Positions 1-5,424 are shown, counted from the stretch's first letter. The stretch is DNA of 9,520 nucleotides from Candidatus Nanohalarchaeota archaeon (GCA_003660905.1 QMVB01000031.1:1-9520); one strand, 5' to 3'. Numbers and translations are program-made. The notes: a model not told the origin generated them from the letters alone.

Positions 1-171
1 CGCATCAATGACAAGAACATGTGCAAGAACCTTGTAAAAAAAGTCGCCCAGAATTACAAGATGCCTTATTTTTCAATATCGCCAACATTCAGCATCTGCC
101 CTATTCATGGCTATATTGCAGGGGAGCACTGGACCTGTCCGCTCTGCACAAAAGAAGAAGAGAAAAAGTAA
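1..171 (+). CDS. nrdD: Anaerobic ribonucleoside-triphosphate reductase (NrdD), C-terminal end only
   Basis: Frame 1 is open from the first base to TAA at 169-171 (followed at once by TAG); the start lies before the window. The 56 visible residues contain PYFSISPTFSICPIHGYIAGEH followed within a few residues by a CPLC pair, split here only by my wording. This is the zinc-binding end of class III ribonucleotide reductases: a C-x2-H pair and a C-x2-C pair. NrdD makes dNTPs from NTPs without oxygen, using a glycyl radical generated by NrdG. Family knowledge places the radical glycine about 15 residues after the last zinc cysteine, in an RVxGY-like segment. Here only seven residues (TKEEEKK) follow and the frame stops. 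I found no such motif in the other two plus frames up to the MITE at 201. The gene may be truncated, frameshifted, or of a divergent type. The family call is firm; completeness is not. Confidence 0.82.
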   Translation, partial: RINDKNMCKNLVKKVAQNYKMPYFSISPTFSICPIHGYIAGEHWTCPLCTKEEEKK

Positions 172-200
172 TAGTTATTTTGACATTGGTGCTTCTTAAA

Positions 201-218
201 CTCAACTTTAACGCTTAA
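201..218 (+). repeat. Left terminal inverted repeat of the MITE
   Basis: CTCAACTTTAACGCTTAA matches the reverse complement of 539-556 without a mismatch. Read as protein in the frame CTC AAC TTT AAC GCT TAA it brings its own stop codon, so insertion into a gene in that frame ends it with LNFNA. Confidence 0.9.
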
Positions 219-312
219 TGAATACAGGCAACAGAAACCTCAATTTCAAGCATTTTTGTGCATACGAATTCAAAAAAGACGCCTGACTTTCTGCTCTGAG
301 AGTCTTTCTTAC

Positions 313-420
313 TTATGAGTACATCAAAGGAATATTTATTTTCAGTTTATTGTTTGGTTTACGATAACTTTCAACAATTTTGGCTGAACGATATATTTTG
401 TTTTTTCCTTTTTTTGGATG
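313..420 (-). pseudogene. Relic of a transposase N-terminus inside the MITE
   Basis: On the minus strand this stretch reads HPKKGKNKIYRSAKIVESYR followed by KPNNKLKINIPLMYS and TAA at 313-315. The lysine-rich start, then an I-V-E-S-Y-R block and a basic K-x-K segment, resembles the first about 45 residues of IS1634/IS4-type DDE transposases, where 'VESYR.(D/N)GK' is common. Two in-frame stops (minus-strand TAG then TAA, 421-426) lie just upstream, and no DDE catalytic part follows, so it cannot be functional. The last eleven residues are also encoded in the second copy (stop at 4386-4388). The likeness is judged by eye from a short segment, so the family is uncertain; it could be chance in AT-rich DNA, but its place between transposon ends argues against that. 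Confidence 0.45.
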
Positions 421-538
421 TTACTAAAAGATACCTGAATATATACGGAATTGACCTTTATATAGTTAACGTAAGTAATCCGTAAGTAAGAATAAATTAA
501 TATAGTACATAAGAATACTTAAAGAAGTGGATTATGAG

Positions 539-556
539 TTAAGCGTTAAAGTTGAG
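539..556 (-). repeat. Right terminal inverted repeat of the MITE
   Basis: TTAAGCGTTAAAGTTGAG is the exact inverse of 201-218. The copy at 4274-4423 has no intact counterpart of this end; a weakly similar stretch sits near 4605-4620. Confidence 0.9.
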
Positions 557-652
557 CTTAAATATAATATACAGCAAATTATTTAAATAAAGTCCATAGG
601 AAAATATTCTATTAACAATTCATGTAAATGTAGCAATGCGGACTCATGACCA

Positions 653-1159
653 TTAAATCCTATTTTTCCCGCCCTGGTATGCACCGTTGTATTCCTCGTG
701 CGCTTCATCCGTCATTTCAATAAATATCATCTGCGCAATTCTCGCTTTTTTTGCAACGATTATTCCTGCGGGATTATTCACGATTAATTGTATTGCTCCG
801 CTTCCAAAGTAACCTGCATCCCATGCGCCGCTTTGGGTTGTCGCCCCGCATCTGCACAGAGTTGAGCGAGGATATATGTTTGCAATAATATTTTTCGGAA
901 GTTTTATGTATTCTCTTAATTCGGCAAGGTACACCCCTGGCGTTAGATTATATTCCTCCTTTTCATCAGGATTTAATTTAACAGTTTCAGGCAGGTTTCT
1001 TTTCGTGTTGTCAAAATCTATCAGACCGGGCTGGTTGCTGAATTTATATATATTTTTCACAGTTACATCAAGACCGTTCGGGGTGAATTGGATATCATCA
1101 ATTTCTTCTTTATCTACAATGCCCATTTTCAGAATTTGCTTTTTGTTAAGTACTGCCAT
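653..1159 (-). CDS. dut: dUTPase, archaeal dCTP deaminase/dUTPase superfamily
   Basis: The 168-residue product belongs to the Dcd/Dut superfamily. Visible motifs are PNGLDVTV (27-34), IDFDNTKRNLPE (47-58), LTPGVYL (72-78), the nucleotide-site block PRSTLCRCGA (97-106), GAWDAGYFG (111-119), ARIAQ (139-143) and the C-terminal YNGAYQGG (157-164). This pattern (WDAGYxG and YxGxYQG with an IDFDN segment) fits the archaeal deoxyuridine triphosphatases, which hydrolyse dUTP to dUMP and pyrophosphate, better than plain dCTP deaminases; bifunctional Dcd-Dut is an alternative. Length is normal. It is the last gene of the operon, 17 bp after rpo3, with ATG at 1157-1159. Grouping a dNTP-sanitation gene with ribosomal proteins is unusual; nrdD, also in dNTP supply, faces it across the MITE. 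Confidence 0.88.
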   Translation of the reverse strand: MAVLNKKQILKMGIVDKEEIDDIQFTPNGLDVTVKNIYKFSNQPGLIDFDNTKRNLPETVKLNPDEKEEYNLTPGVYLAELREYIKLPKNIIANIYPRSTLCRCGATTQSGAWDAGYFGSGAIQLIVNNPAGIIVAKKARIAQMIFIEMTDEAHEEYNGAYQGGKNRI

Positions 1160-1176
1160 ATTCTTTAAAGAAATGA

Positions 1177-1791
1177 TTAAAATTCTTTTGAGGATTTTAC
1201 TTCTTTCTTGATTTCATCCAATTTGTTTTTCAATATATCTATTGCATTGTAAAGCAAGTCTTTTGGCTTTCGACCAGTAATTGATTTGATTTTGAATGTT
1301 ATCTCTTCTGGTTTTTCGTAGCTGATGGAAGTTATAGAATTCTGGAATTTTGCATGATCTTTCAATGTCCCAAGAATTGCTGTTGCCTCTATATTAAATT
1401 CAAGATTTTCCTCGAGCTTTGTAATCAAAATGCCCGGGTGGATTGGATAAACTTTATTGTCAGATGATTTGAAATCCCCGGAATATACACTGGATTTTCC
1501 TTTCTTGTTTAAAGTCAGTATGACGCTGCATTTGTCGCATCCTCCCTTGCACTTGCATTCCTGTCTTGAGATATATTTGTCTGAATAAGTAAATGGAATC
1601 ATTGCAATACGATGGGCAATTGTTTCATCATACATAGGGGATTCATTTTTTATTACTGCTATTTCATCCACTGCAAATACCGGGACATTTGTTATAACCG
1701 TTCTCCTCAATGTGTTTGCAAACACTTCATTTTCATTGATTATCTTAAATTCGAGAGTATTTTTTGTTTCCTTTTTGTTTTTTATTTCCAT
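1177..1791 (-). CDS. rpo3: DNA-directed RNA polymerase subunit D (Rpo3)
   Basis: The 204-residue protein is the archaeal counterpart of bacterial alpha and eukaryotic Rpb3, which pairs with Rpo11 to nucleate polymerase assembly. The dimerisation block NTLRRTVITNVPVFAVDEI (26-44) is clear, as are HRIAMIPF (60-67), the second-domain signature SVILTLNKKG (89-98) and LGTLKDHAKFQ (140-150). Four cysteines, C79, C81, C85 and C88 (C-x-C-x3-C-x2-C), match the zinc loop of Rpb3. Many archaeal Rpo3 proteins are about 260 residues long and carry a ferredoxin-like Fe-S domain after the HAKW(Q) motif; here the chain goes directly to the last domain (EEITFKIKSITGRKPKDLL, 162-180), so that domain is absent. 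It starts 11 bp after uL30. In most archaea it stands with uL13/uS9, not here. Confidence 0.95.
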   Translation of the reverse strand: MEIKNKKETKNTLEFKIINENEVFANTLRRTVITNVPVFAVDEIAVIKNESPMYDETIAHRIAMIPFTYSDKYISRQECKCKGGCDKCSVILTLNKKGKSSVYSGDFKSSDNKVYPIHPGILITKLEENLEFNIEATAILGTLKDHAKFQNSITSISYEKPEEITFKIKSITGRKPKDLLYNAIDILKNKLDEIKKEVKSSKEF

Positions 1792-1802
1792 AATAAGTTC
1801 AA

Positions 1803-2165
1803 TTAAAGCATCTTTTCTACAAGCTCTTTAATCTTTTCGCCCCTGTTCCCGAGGGCGCCTTTCTGATTGAAACCCAGTCTTATGCCTCCTCTCTCAAATC
1901 CTTTTCTTGGAGGGCATAGGCGATATAATTTAATGGTTTTGTCCGGGGTTTCGCATTTTCTTTTTTTGTCTATCTGCTTTGCAAATTCCTCGTCTATTGT
2001 TCCGTATGCAATGAAATCCTTTGCTTTTTTAAGCATGCCAAGGAAATATTCGTTTTCAGGCACAATAATGCAATGATTGGGCTTGTTGAGCCTGAGATTG
2101 CCGAGAGTGTATTTTATCTTGAAGTCCACGCCAATAGTTCCTCTTATCCTTATTACACAGTACAT
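1803..2165 (-). CDS. rpl30: Large ribosomal subunit protein uL30
   Basis: The 120-residue protein has the archaeal uL30 pattern: a first strand with IRIRGTIGVD (5-14), the TLGNLRL helix start (20-26), NHCIIVPENEYFLGMLKKAKDF as the core (30-51, described here as one block), and the late PPRKGF (85-90) and GALGNRGEKI (103-112). It binds the large subunit rRNA and is usually about 150 residues in archaea; the middle part between residues 60 and 80 is shortened, while both conserved ends are present. It starts 2 bp after the uS5 stop. In the standard archaeal order uL15 and secY follow; here rpo3 does. Confidence 0.92.
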   Translation of the reverse strand: MYCVIRIRGTIGVDFKIKYTLGNLRLNKPNHCIIVPENEYFLGMLKKAKDFIAYGTIDEEFAKQIDKKRKCETPDKTIKLYRLCPPRKGFERGGIRLGFNQKGALGNRGEKIKELVEKML

Positions 2166-2167
2166 AT

Positions 2168-2932
2168 TTATCTACCTATTTCGTCAAGCCCGACTGACCC
2201 AACATAACTCTCATTCACTTTAAATGCATTTAGATTTTTAAATGCATCAATTGCTGCAAACATAAAATTAACTGTGGTCCCGGTTTGCCCGTATGATTTT
2301 ATCCAGATATCCTTTATTCCTGCCAGTTTTAGTATTTTTTTTATTTCTGAATCAGCGCAAAGATTAAGTCCTTTTGGTGCCGGGAGCAGCTTTATTTTTA
2401 CAGACCCGCATTTTCCCTGGATTGTGAATGGAATGGAATGGTTTGTTTTGCACTGGCATTCCCATGAGCCGCATCCCCTTCTTATTGGAAAAATGCTTAA
2501 TTTTGCCTGTCGCCTTGCCTTGTTCAAAGTAGAAAGCATGTCCTTTCCCTTTGTGTAGCTGAAGCCAAGCAAACCGTCATTATTGCCAACACAGACAAAT
2601 GTATGGATTATTCTCCTTCGCCCTGCTTCGTGCATTCTTGTTGTGGCTTTCATCGGCGTTCTCTTTTTTCCGCCTCCTTTTCCCGGCGTTCCCCCAACAA
2701 GCATAATTTCTTCTTTCAGATCAGGAATCAAAATATCAACAATCTCCGGCTCTTTTATTATCATTCTCTTTTCAAATATTTCCCTTATGGATTTTATATT
2801 GCCTTCCTTTATCTCTCTTCCCAAACCGGTTCTCGGAATCCACTTTGCCATTATCGCCTGTGGATTTTTGGCTTCCTCTTCATTTTGAAATGGAGGTCTT
2901 TTTTTCCTTTGATCATTTCGCTTATAGTCCAT
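2168..2932 (-). CDS. rps5: Small ribosomal subunit protein uS5
   Basis: The 254-residue protein shows the archaeal S5 layout. A charged N-terminal extension is followed by WIPRTGLGREIKEG (31-44) and IKEPEIVDILIPDL (59-72). Then come the RNA-binding and C-terminal domains, with RRGCGSWECQC (151-161), SIPFTIQGKCGSVKIKLLPA (166-185) and LAGIKDIWIKSYGQT (203-217). It acts in the 30S subunit at the mRNA entry side and in decoding accuracy. Between ILIPDL and GRRR the protein has an inserted basic glycine-rich loop (about 79-99, GGTPGKGGGKKRTPMKATT), where typical archaeal proteins have a short LVQRMTDSGRR-like link. I recall a similar LVGxTxGKxGGGxRR form from DPANN archaea. The ATG lies one base after the uL18 stop, with no Shine-Dalgarno visible, fitting translational coupling. 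Confidence 0.96.
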   Translation of the reverse strand: MDYKRNDQRKKRPPFQNEEEAKNPQAIMAKWIPRTGLGREIKEGNIKSIREIFEKRMIIKEPEIVDILIPDLKEEIMLVGGTPGKGGGKKRTPMKATTRMHEAGRRRIIHTFVCVGNNDGLLGFSYTKGKDMLSTLNKARRQAKLSIFPIRRGCGSWECQCKTNHSIPFTIQGKCGSVKIKLLPAPKGLNLCADSEIKKILKLAGIKDIWIKSYGQTGTTVNFMFAAIDAFKNLNAFKVNESYVGSVGLDEIGR

Positions 2933-2933
2933 A

Positions 2934-3419
2934 TTAAATCTTTTTTATATTTTCTAATACGCTGTTGAACAGCTTTTCTTTTTTTATGAATTCGCCTTTT
3001 ATTTTGCTCTCATCAGGAAATATTTTTTCATCTGCATTTGTGCTGAGTCCGCCGTCAATTGCTCCCTTTACACAGGCAAACAATCTTCCTTTTTTCTGCG
3101 GCTTTCGAAGTCCGATATCAACAACTATTTTGCTTATCCTCTTTTTAGCTGCGATTTTTGCGCAGGCATATCCTGTCAGATAGGCGCAGGATATATTTTT
3201 GTGTGCCCCTTCCCATTTAAAGTTCTTCAGCAAATCTGAAGAAAACGACAAAATTGTCTTGTCCTGATATTCTTTGTATTCAATAATCTGGCAAAGGAGT
3301 CTTGTATTTGTGATTCTTACCACAAACCGAGGGGTATGGCTAAGCAGCAGATGGTATCTTTTCCTGTAATTTGTCTTCCCTTCTGTTCTTCTTTTGAATT
3401 TGTTTTTTTTCACTGCCAT
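2934..3419 (-). CDS. rpl18: Large ribosomal subunit protein uL18
   Basis: The product binds 5S rRNA and seats it on the central protuberance of the large subunit. Family signs are KFKRRTEGKTNYRKRYHLL near the start, PRFVVRITNTRLLCQII, the GAHKNISCAYLTGYACA helix region, IVVDIGL, and FACVKGAIDGGL with the late pattern IFPDESKIKGE. I prefer the start at 3417-3419 (MAVKKNK...), which is where archaeal homologues begin and which has GATGAT, a near match to the archaeal Shine-Dalgarno, shortly upstream. An in-frame ATG at 3426-3428 directly abuts the eL19 stop and would add MIK. One base separates its stop from the uS5 start. Confidence 0.94.
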   Translation of the reverse strand: MAVKKNKFKRRTEGKTNYRKRYHLLLSHTPRFVVRITNTRLLCQIIEYKEYQDKTILSFSSDLLKNFKWEGAHKNISCAYLTGYACAKIAAKKRISKIVVDIGLRKPQKKGRLFACVKGAIDGGLSTNADEKIFPDESKIKGEFIKKEKLFNSVLENIKKI

Positions 3420-3428
3420 CTTAATCAT

Positions 3429-3875
3429 CTATTGCTTTTTTATGAATTTTTTAGCATACATTCTTGTATATGCCCTGCTTTTCAGCACTCCGCCACAGCC
3501 AAGGCGATACATTTTCCTGTATTCTCCTTTGTTAAAAATTCCTTTGGCTCTCAACACCAAAAGCTCTCTTCTCACTGCCCTTATCTGCTTTATCCAGCGG
3601 GCTTTCCTGCCTTGCCTTGCCCCGGCCTTTCCTTTCCTGTTTCCTGCCGATTTTTGCAGTCCCTTCTTTTTCTGGGTTAATTTAATATTGGCTCTTGCCC
3701 TTGAAACTCCTTTTTTTTGCTTTTTTTGAATGATTTTCTCATTTATTAATTTTTGAATATCCTGGTTCGTCAATGCCTTCGCAATTTTATCATTCTCCTC
3801 TGGGTCAAACCATATTCTATTGATTCCGCATTTAAGCAATTTTGCAGAGATTGTTTTTTTTGACCTCAGATTCAT
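3429..3875 (-). CDS. rpl19e: Large ribosomal subunit protein eL19
   Basis: This is the archaeal/eukaryotic large-subunit protein eL19 (148 residues), which has no bacterial homologue. Motifs are LKCGINRIWFDPEE near the start, the basic GVSRARANIKLTQKKKGLQ stretch, GNRKGKAGARQGRKARWI, IRAVRRELLVLR and a C-terminal YRKMYRLGCGGVLKSRAY. I take ATG at 3873-3875 (MNLRSKKT...) because homologues begin with a similar M-x-L-x-x-x-K block; GTG at 3879-3881 would add two residues. It is the first gene of the operon: a TATA box stands about 31 nt upstream of this ATG, giving a leaderless or nearly leaderless mRNA. In most archaea eL32 precedes it; here an untranslated region with a mobile-element remnant does. 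Confidence 0.95.
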   Translation of the reverse strand: MNLRSKKTISAKLLKCGINRIWFDPEENDKIAKALTNQDIQKLINEKIIQKKQKKGVSRARANIKLTQKKKGLQKSAGNRKGKAGARQGRKARWIKQIRAVRRELLVLRAKGIFNKGEYRKMYRLGCGGVLKSRAYTRMYAKKFIKKQ

Positions 3876-3897
3876 ATTCACACAAATATTTTGATTT

Positions 3898-3914
3898 CCT
3901 TAATTTTAAAAAGG
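3898..3914 (-). promoter_or_regulatory. TATA-box promoter of the eL19-to-dut operon
   Basis: On the minus strand the sequence reads CCTTTTTAAAATTAAGG. The TTTTTAAAAT core is centred about 31 nt before the ATG at 3875, so initiation 25 nt downstream would fall within a few bases of the start codon. Spacings of only 1-17 bp between the six genes suggest that this one promoter serves all of them. Confidence 0.55.
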
Positions 3915-4117
3915 TATAGTTGGATTTGCCAAAATACTGCCTTCCGCAGGAAAGCAATTAAAGGAGAAATAGGAGAAATAGGCAGAAAAATATGATATCA
4001 TTTGATTTTACTGAAATTTTAGGCAATAAATTCTGTTATCCTGATTTAATTTGAGGTTATTCATTGGAAATTGGCGAAAATTGTTCTATTATAGTTATAT
4101 ATTTTTGTATGCAATAA

Positions 4118-4291
4118 CATACAGGGCAATATTATAACTTCAAAAAGAAATATAATAGCTACAGCAATCAGTCTGCTCTGCGAACTGTTTTGCATGTACG
4201 GAACCACGATGAAATTCCCAGGACGGATTTCAACAATGATTCTGGTTTCGATTGTTTACCACAGGGTATTGATCTCAACTTTAACGCTTAA
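4118..4291 (+). pseudogene. Open frame with no start codon, terminated inside the element copy; possible interrupted gene remnant
   Basis: After a TAA at 4115-4117 this frame stays open for 57 codons and ends with LNFNA and TAA at 4289-4291, where the last codons are the element's terminal repeat. The stretch from 4184 on (TVLHVRNHDEIPRTDFNN, then DSGFDCLPQGID) has a mixed, coding-like composition, but no ATG and no family I recognise. It may be the tail of an old gene cut by the insertion at 4274. Chance is also possible at this length. Confidence 0.2.
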
Positions 4292-4423
4292 TGGATACAG
4301 GCAACAGACATCTCAATTTCAAGCGTTTTTGTGCCTACGAATTCTAAAAAGACGCCTGACTCCCTTCTCTGAGAGTATTTCTTGCTTATGAGTACATCAA
4401 AGGAATATTTATATTCAGTTTAT
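4274..4423 (+). mobile_element. Second, partial copy of the MITE-like element (150 bp)
   Basis: Bases 4274-4423 align without gaps to 201-350 with about 12 differences (roughly 92% identity). The copy begins at the outer end of the terminal repeat, CTCAACTTTAACGCTTAA intact, and similarity ends sharply after CAGTTTAT. No perfect right-hand repeat follows; GGTTAAAGTGAA at 4609-4620 is weakly like the expected end at about the expected distance, which could mean a differently rearranged or decayed copy. The flanks (ATTGAT on the left) show no target duplication. It has the same orientation as the first copy, so the two form direct repeats on either side of the eL19-dut operon. Confidence 0.85.
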
Positions 4424-4431
4424 CCAATATC

Positions 4432-4596
4432 ATGAAACATAAGATTAAATTATCAAAGGATTTGACTAATTTGTTTGTCTTTTGCGTTTTGAATGTTAAA
4501 ATGAAGAAACTTGCAGTGAATAGTGAACACGATGACGGGTCTTTGGGAGAGATAAAAACAATTGAGTTTAAGGCTAAAAATGTTGGGTGTAGTTAA
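4432..4596 (+). CDS. Doubtful small ORF (54 aa), unknown
   Basis: ATG at 4432-4434 opens 54 codons to TAA at 4594-4596. The product starts MKHKIKLSKDLTNLF and ends with a charged part including NSEHDDGSLGEIKTIEF; no family is recognised. GAATATTTATATTC, a good TATA-like sequence inside the preceding element copy (about 4403-4416), is centred about 22 nt before the ATG, so a leaderless transcript is conceivable. The whole ORF lies where the missing interior and right end of the element copy would be, so it may instead be part of a variant element or spurious. Confidence 0.22.
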   Translation: MKHKIKLSKDLTNLFVFCVLNVKMKKLAVNSEHDDGSLGEIKTIEFKAKNVGCS

Positions 4597-4623
4597 TAGA
4601 ATAATAGTGGTTAAAGTGAACTC

Positions 4624-4679
4624 GGTTTATGTGAAACATAACCATTAGTGATTCAATAAGGCTCCGGACTATTTGAATC
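4624..4679 (-). terminator. Two consecutive hairpins at the 3' end of the coiled-coil gene
   Basis: The first inverted repeat, GATTCAATA (4650-4658) with TATTTGAATC (4670-4679), overlaps the stop codon at 4669-4671. The second, GGTTTATGT-GAA-ACATAACC (4624-4643), lies about 25 bp downstream of the stop. No long U-run follows, so classical archaeal U-tract termination is not shown; an mRNA-stabilising or processing role is as likely. Confidence 0.35.
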
Positions 4680-5424
4680 GGTTTAAGAGTTTATGAATAA
4701 AGAAATATTTTGAGTTGATTTTCTTGTTTTCCTTGAGCAGTTTTTTCTGCCGGTTTTCCAGTTTTTTTATTCTTTTTCCAATTGTTTGCAGTGGCTCCTT
4801 TTTTATGCTCCGTGAAAGACTTTTTATAAATTCAATGTCTGTTTTTATATCTTCCTTTATTTTCTCATATTTTAGTATTTCTTTTTCCACCCTTTCAATG
4901 GTTTTTATTTTTATGCTAATTTCTTTGGTGGTGCCTTTTATGTATTTTGAGAGATCTGCCTTGTTTTTTTTCATCACAGCCATTTTTTTTATCAAATCTT
5001 CTTCAACAGACGCAACTTTTTCAAATTCTTCGTGAAGCTGCTTTGTATAGCCCATTTCCTTTTTCAATTTATCTTCAAACTGTTCAAGATAATTTATTTC
5101 TTTTTTCAAATCCATTTCCTTGACAGATATATTTGCTTCAACAAGTTTTGTGTTGCCTTCTATTGTACTTTTCAGTGAATTCACTTTGTTCATTTTCATT
5201 TCAATATTTTTTTGGGTAATGAACACAACCATGTTTCCAAAGCTGTCGTAGTCAATAGAAATTATTTTTTCCCGGCTAAGAATGTTGCTCCAGTTTTCCA
5301 GCGTATCAAGAGGAACAGAAAGAAATTTAGATGCATTTTTCAGGGAGATTGATTTTTTTATAGTAACCAGTTCTAGAAATTTATCAATGCCAGTTTCGAC
5401 CATTGCTTTTTTTAGTTCACCCAT
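4669..5424 (-). CDS. Conserved-looking winged-helix plus coiled-coil protein, function unknown
   Basis: The 251-residue protein is not one I can name. Residues about 12-70 look like a winged helix: ISLKNASKFLSVPLDTLENW gives helices 2 and 3 of an HTH, followed by a strand-rich wing (IISIDYDSFGNMVVFIT). From about 75 to 240 it is an almost unbroken, highly charged heptad-rich helix (LKKEINYLEQFEDKLKKEM and similar runs), dominated by K, E, I and L. The end is basic with FIHKLLNRFK. No signal peptide or membrane segment is seen. Such HTH-coiled-coil proteins occur in DPANN archaea without an assigned role; DNA binding combined with oligomerisation is inferred only. Its promoter is separate from the acdA gene 59 bp upstream, and hairpins mark its 3' end. 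Confidence 0.75.
   Translation of the reverse strand: MGELKKAMVETGIDKFLELVTIKKSISLKNASKFLSVPLDTLENWSNILSREKIISIDYDSFGNMVVFITQKNIEMKMNKVNSLKSTIEGNTKLVEANISVKEMDLKKEINYLEQFEDKLKKEMGYTKQLHEEFEKVASVEEDLIKKMAVMKKNKADLSKYIKGTTKEISIKIKTIERVEKEILKYEKIKEDIKTDIEFIKSLSRSIKKEPLQTIGKRIKKLENRQKKLLKENKKINSKYFFIHKLLNRFK

Larger units (their letters stand above)
195..562. mobile_element. MITE-like element, 356 bp, with perfect 18-bp terminal inverted repeats and 6-bp target duplication
   Basis: The element proper is 201-556. Its left end CTCAACTTTAACGCTTAA (201-218) and right end TTAAGCGTTAAAGTTGAG (539-556) are exact reverse complements, 18 of 18 bases. The hexamer CTTAAA lies directly outside both ends (195-200 and 557-562), as expected for a target-site duplication. 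A second copy of the left 150 bp starts exactly at the same C (4274), which fixes the boundary independently. The element is too short for a full transposase and carries only a degraded fragment on the minus strand, so it would depend on a transposase elsewhere. From memory, ends beginning with C and 5-6 bp duplications fit the IS1634 group, in line with the fragment inside; this assignment is tentative. It lies between the 3' end of nrdD and the 3' end of the convergent dut gene. Confidence 0.85.
3876..4668. other. 793-bp region without a convincing gene
   Basis: The region separates the eL19 operon from the coiled-coil gene. From the operon side it holds the eL19 promoter, a purine-rich tandem AGGAGAAAT x2 (around 3962-3980), an AT-rich stretch, an open but startless plus frame (4118-4291), the second mobile-element copy (4274-4423), a doubtful 54-codon ORF (4432-4596) and two hairpins (4624-4679). 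I see no tRNA T-loop motif, no CRISPR-like repeats and no riboswitch. The open plus frame reads through VLHVRNHDEIPRTDF and ends with LNFNA-stop inside the element's terminal repeat, as a gene interrupted by insertion would. I do not recognise the product. Confidence 0.6.

Noticed and set aside
21..218. 65-codon plus ORF ending LNFNA
   Set aside because: Its first part overlaps, in another frame, the clearly conserved NrdD C-terminus (frame 1). Its end is the MITE terminal repeat.
562..652. Terminators between dut and nrdD
   Set aside because: Only short A/T runs and no convincing hairpin or long U-tract on either strand; not enough to annotate.
876..1211. Long plus-strand ORFs inside the ribosomal, rpo3, dut, coiled-coil and acdA genes
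   Set aside because: They are antisense shadows of genes with clear family motifs; the products are low-complexity F/S/I-rich sequences.
3962..3982. AGGAGAAAT tandem as a possible Shine-Dalgarno or CRISPR-like repeat
   Set aside because: There are only two short units, no start codon at the right distance and no spacer structure.
4061..4195. Minus-strand 44-codon ORF with a hydrophobic stretch (IAVAIIFLFEVIILP)
   Set aside because: AT-rich DNA often yields such hydrophobic frames. There is no promoter or ribosome-binding support and no recognisable family, and it opposes an equally open plus frame.
3876..4668. tRNA or riboswitch in the large intergenic gap
   Set aside because: No GGTTCRANYCC T-loop, acceptor pairing or recognisable aptamer core was found by eye. 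A covariance-model search could still show something divergent.
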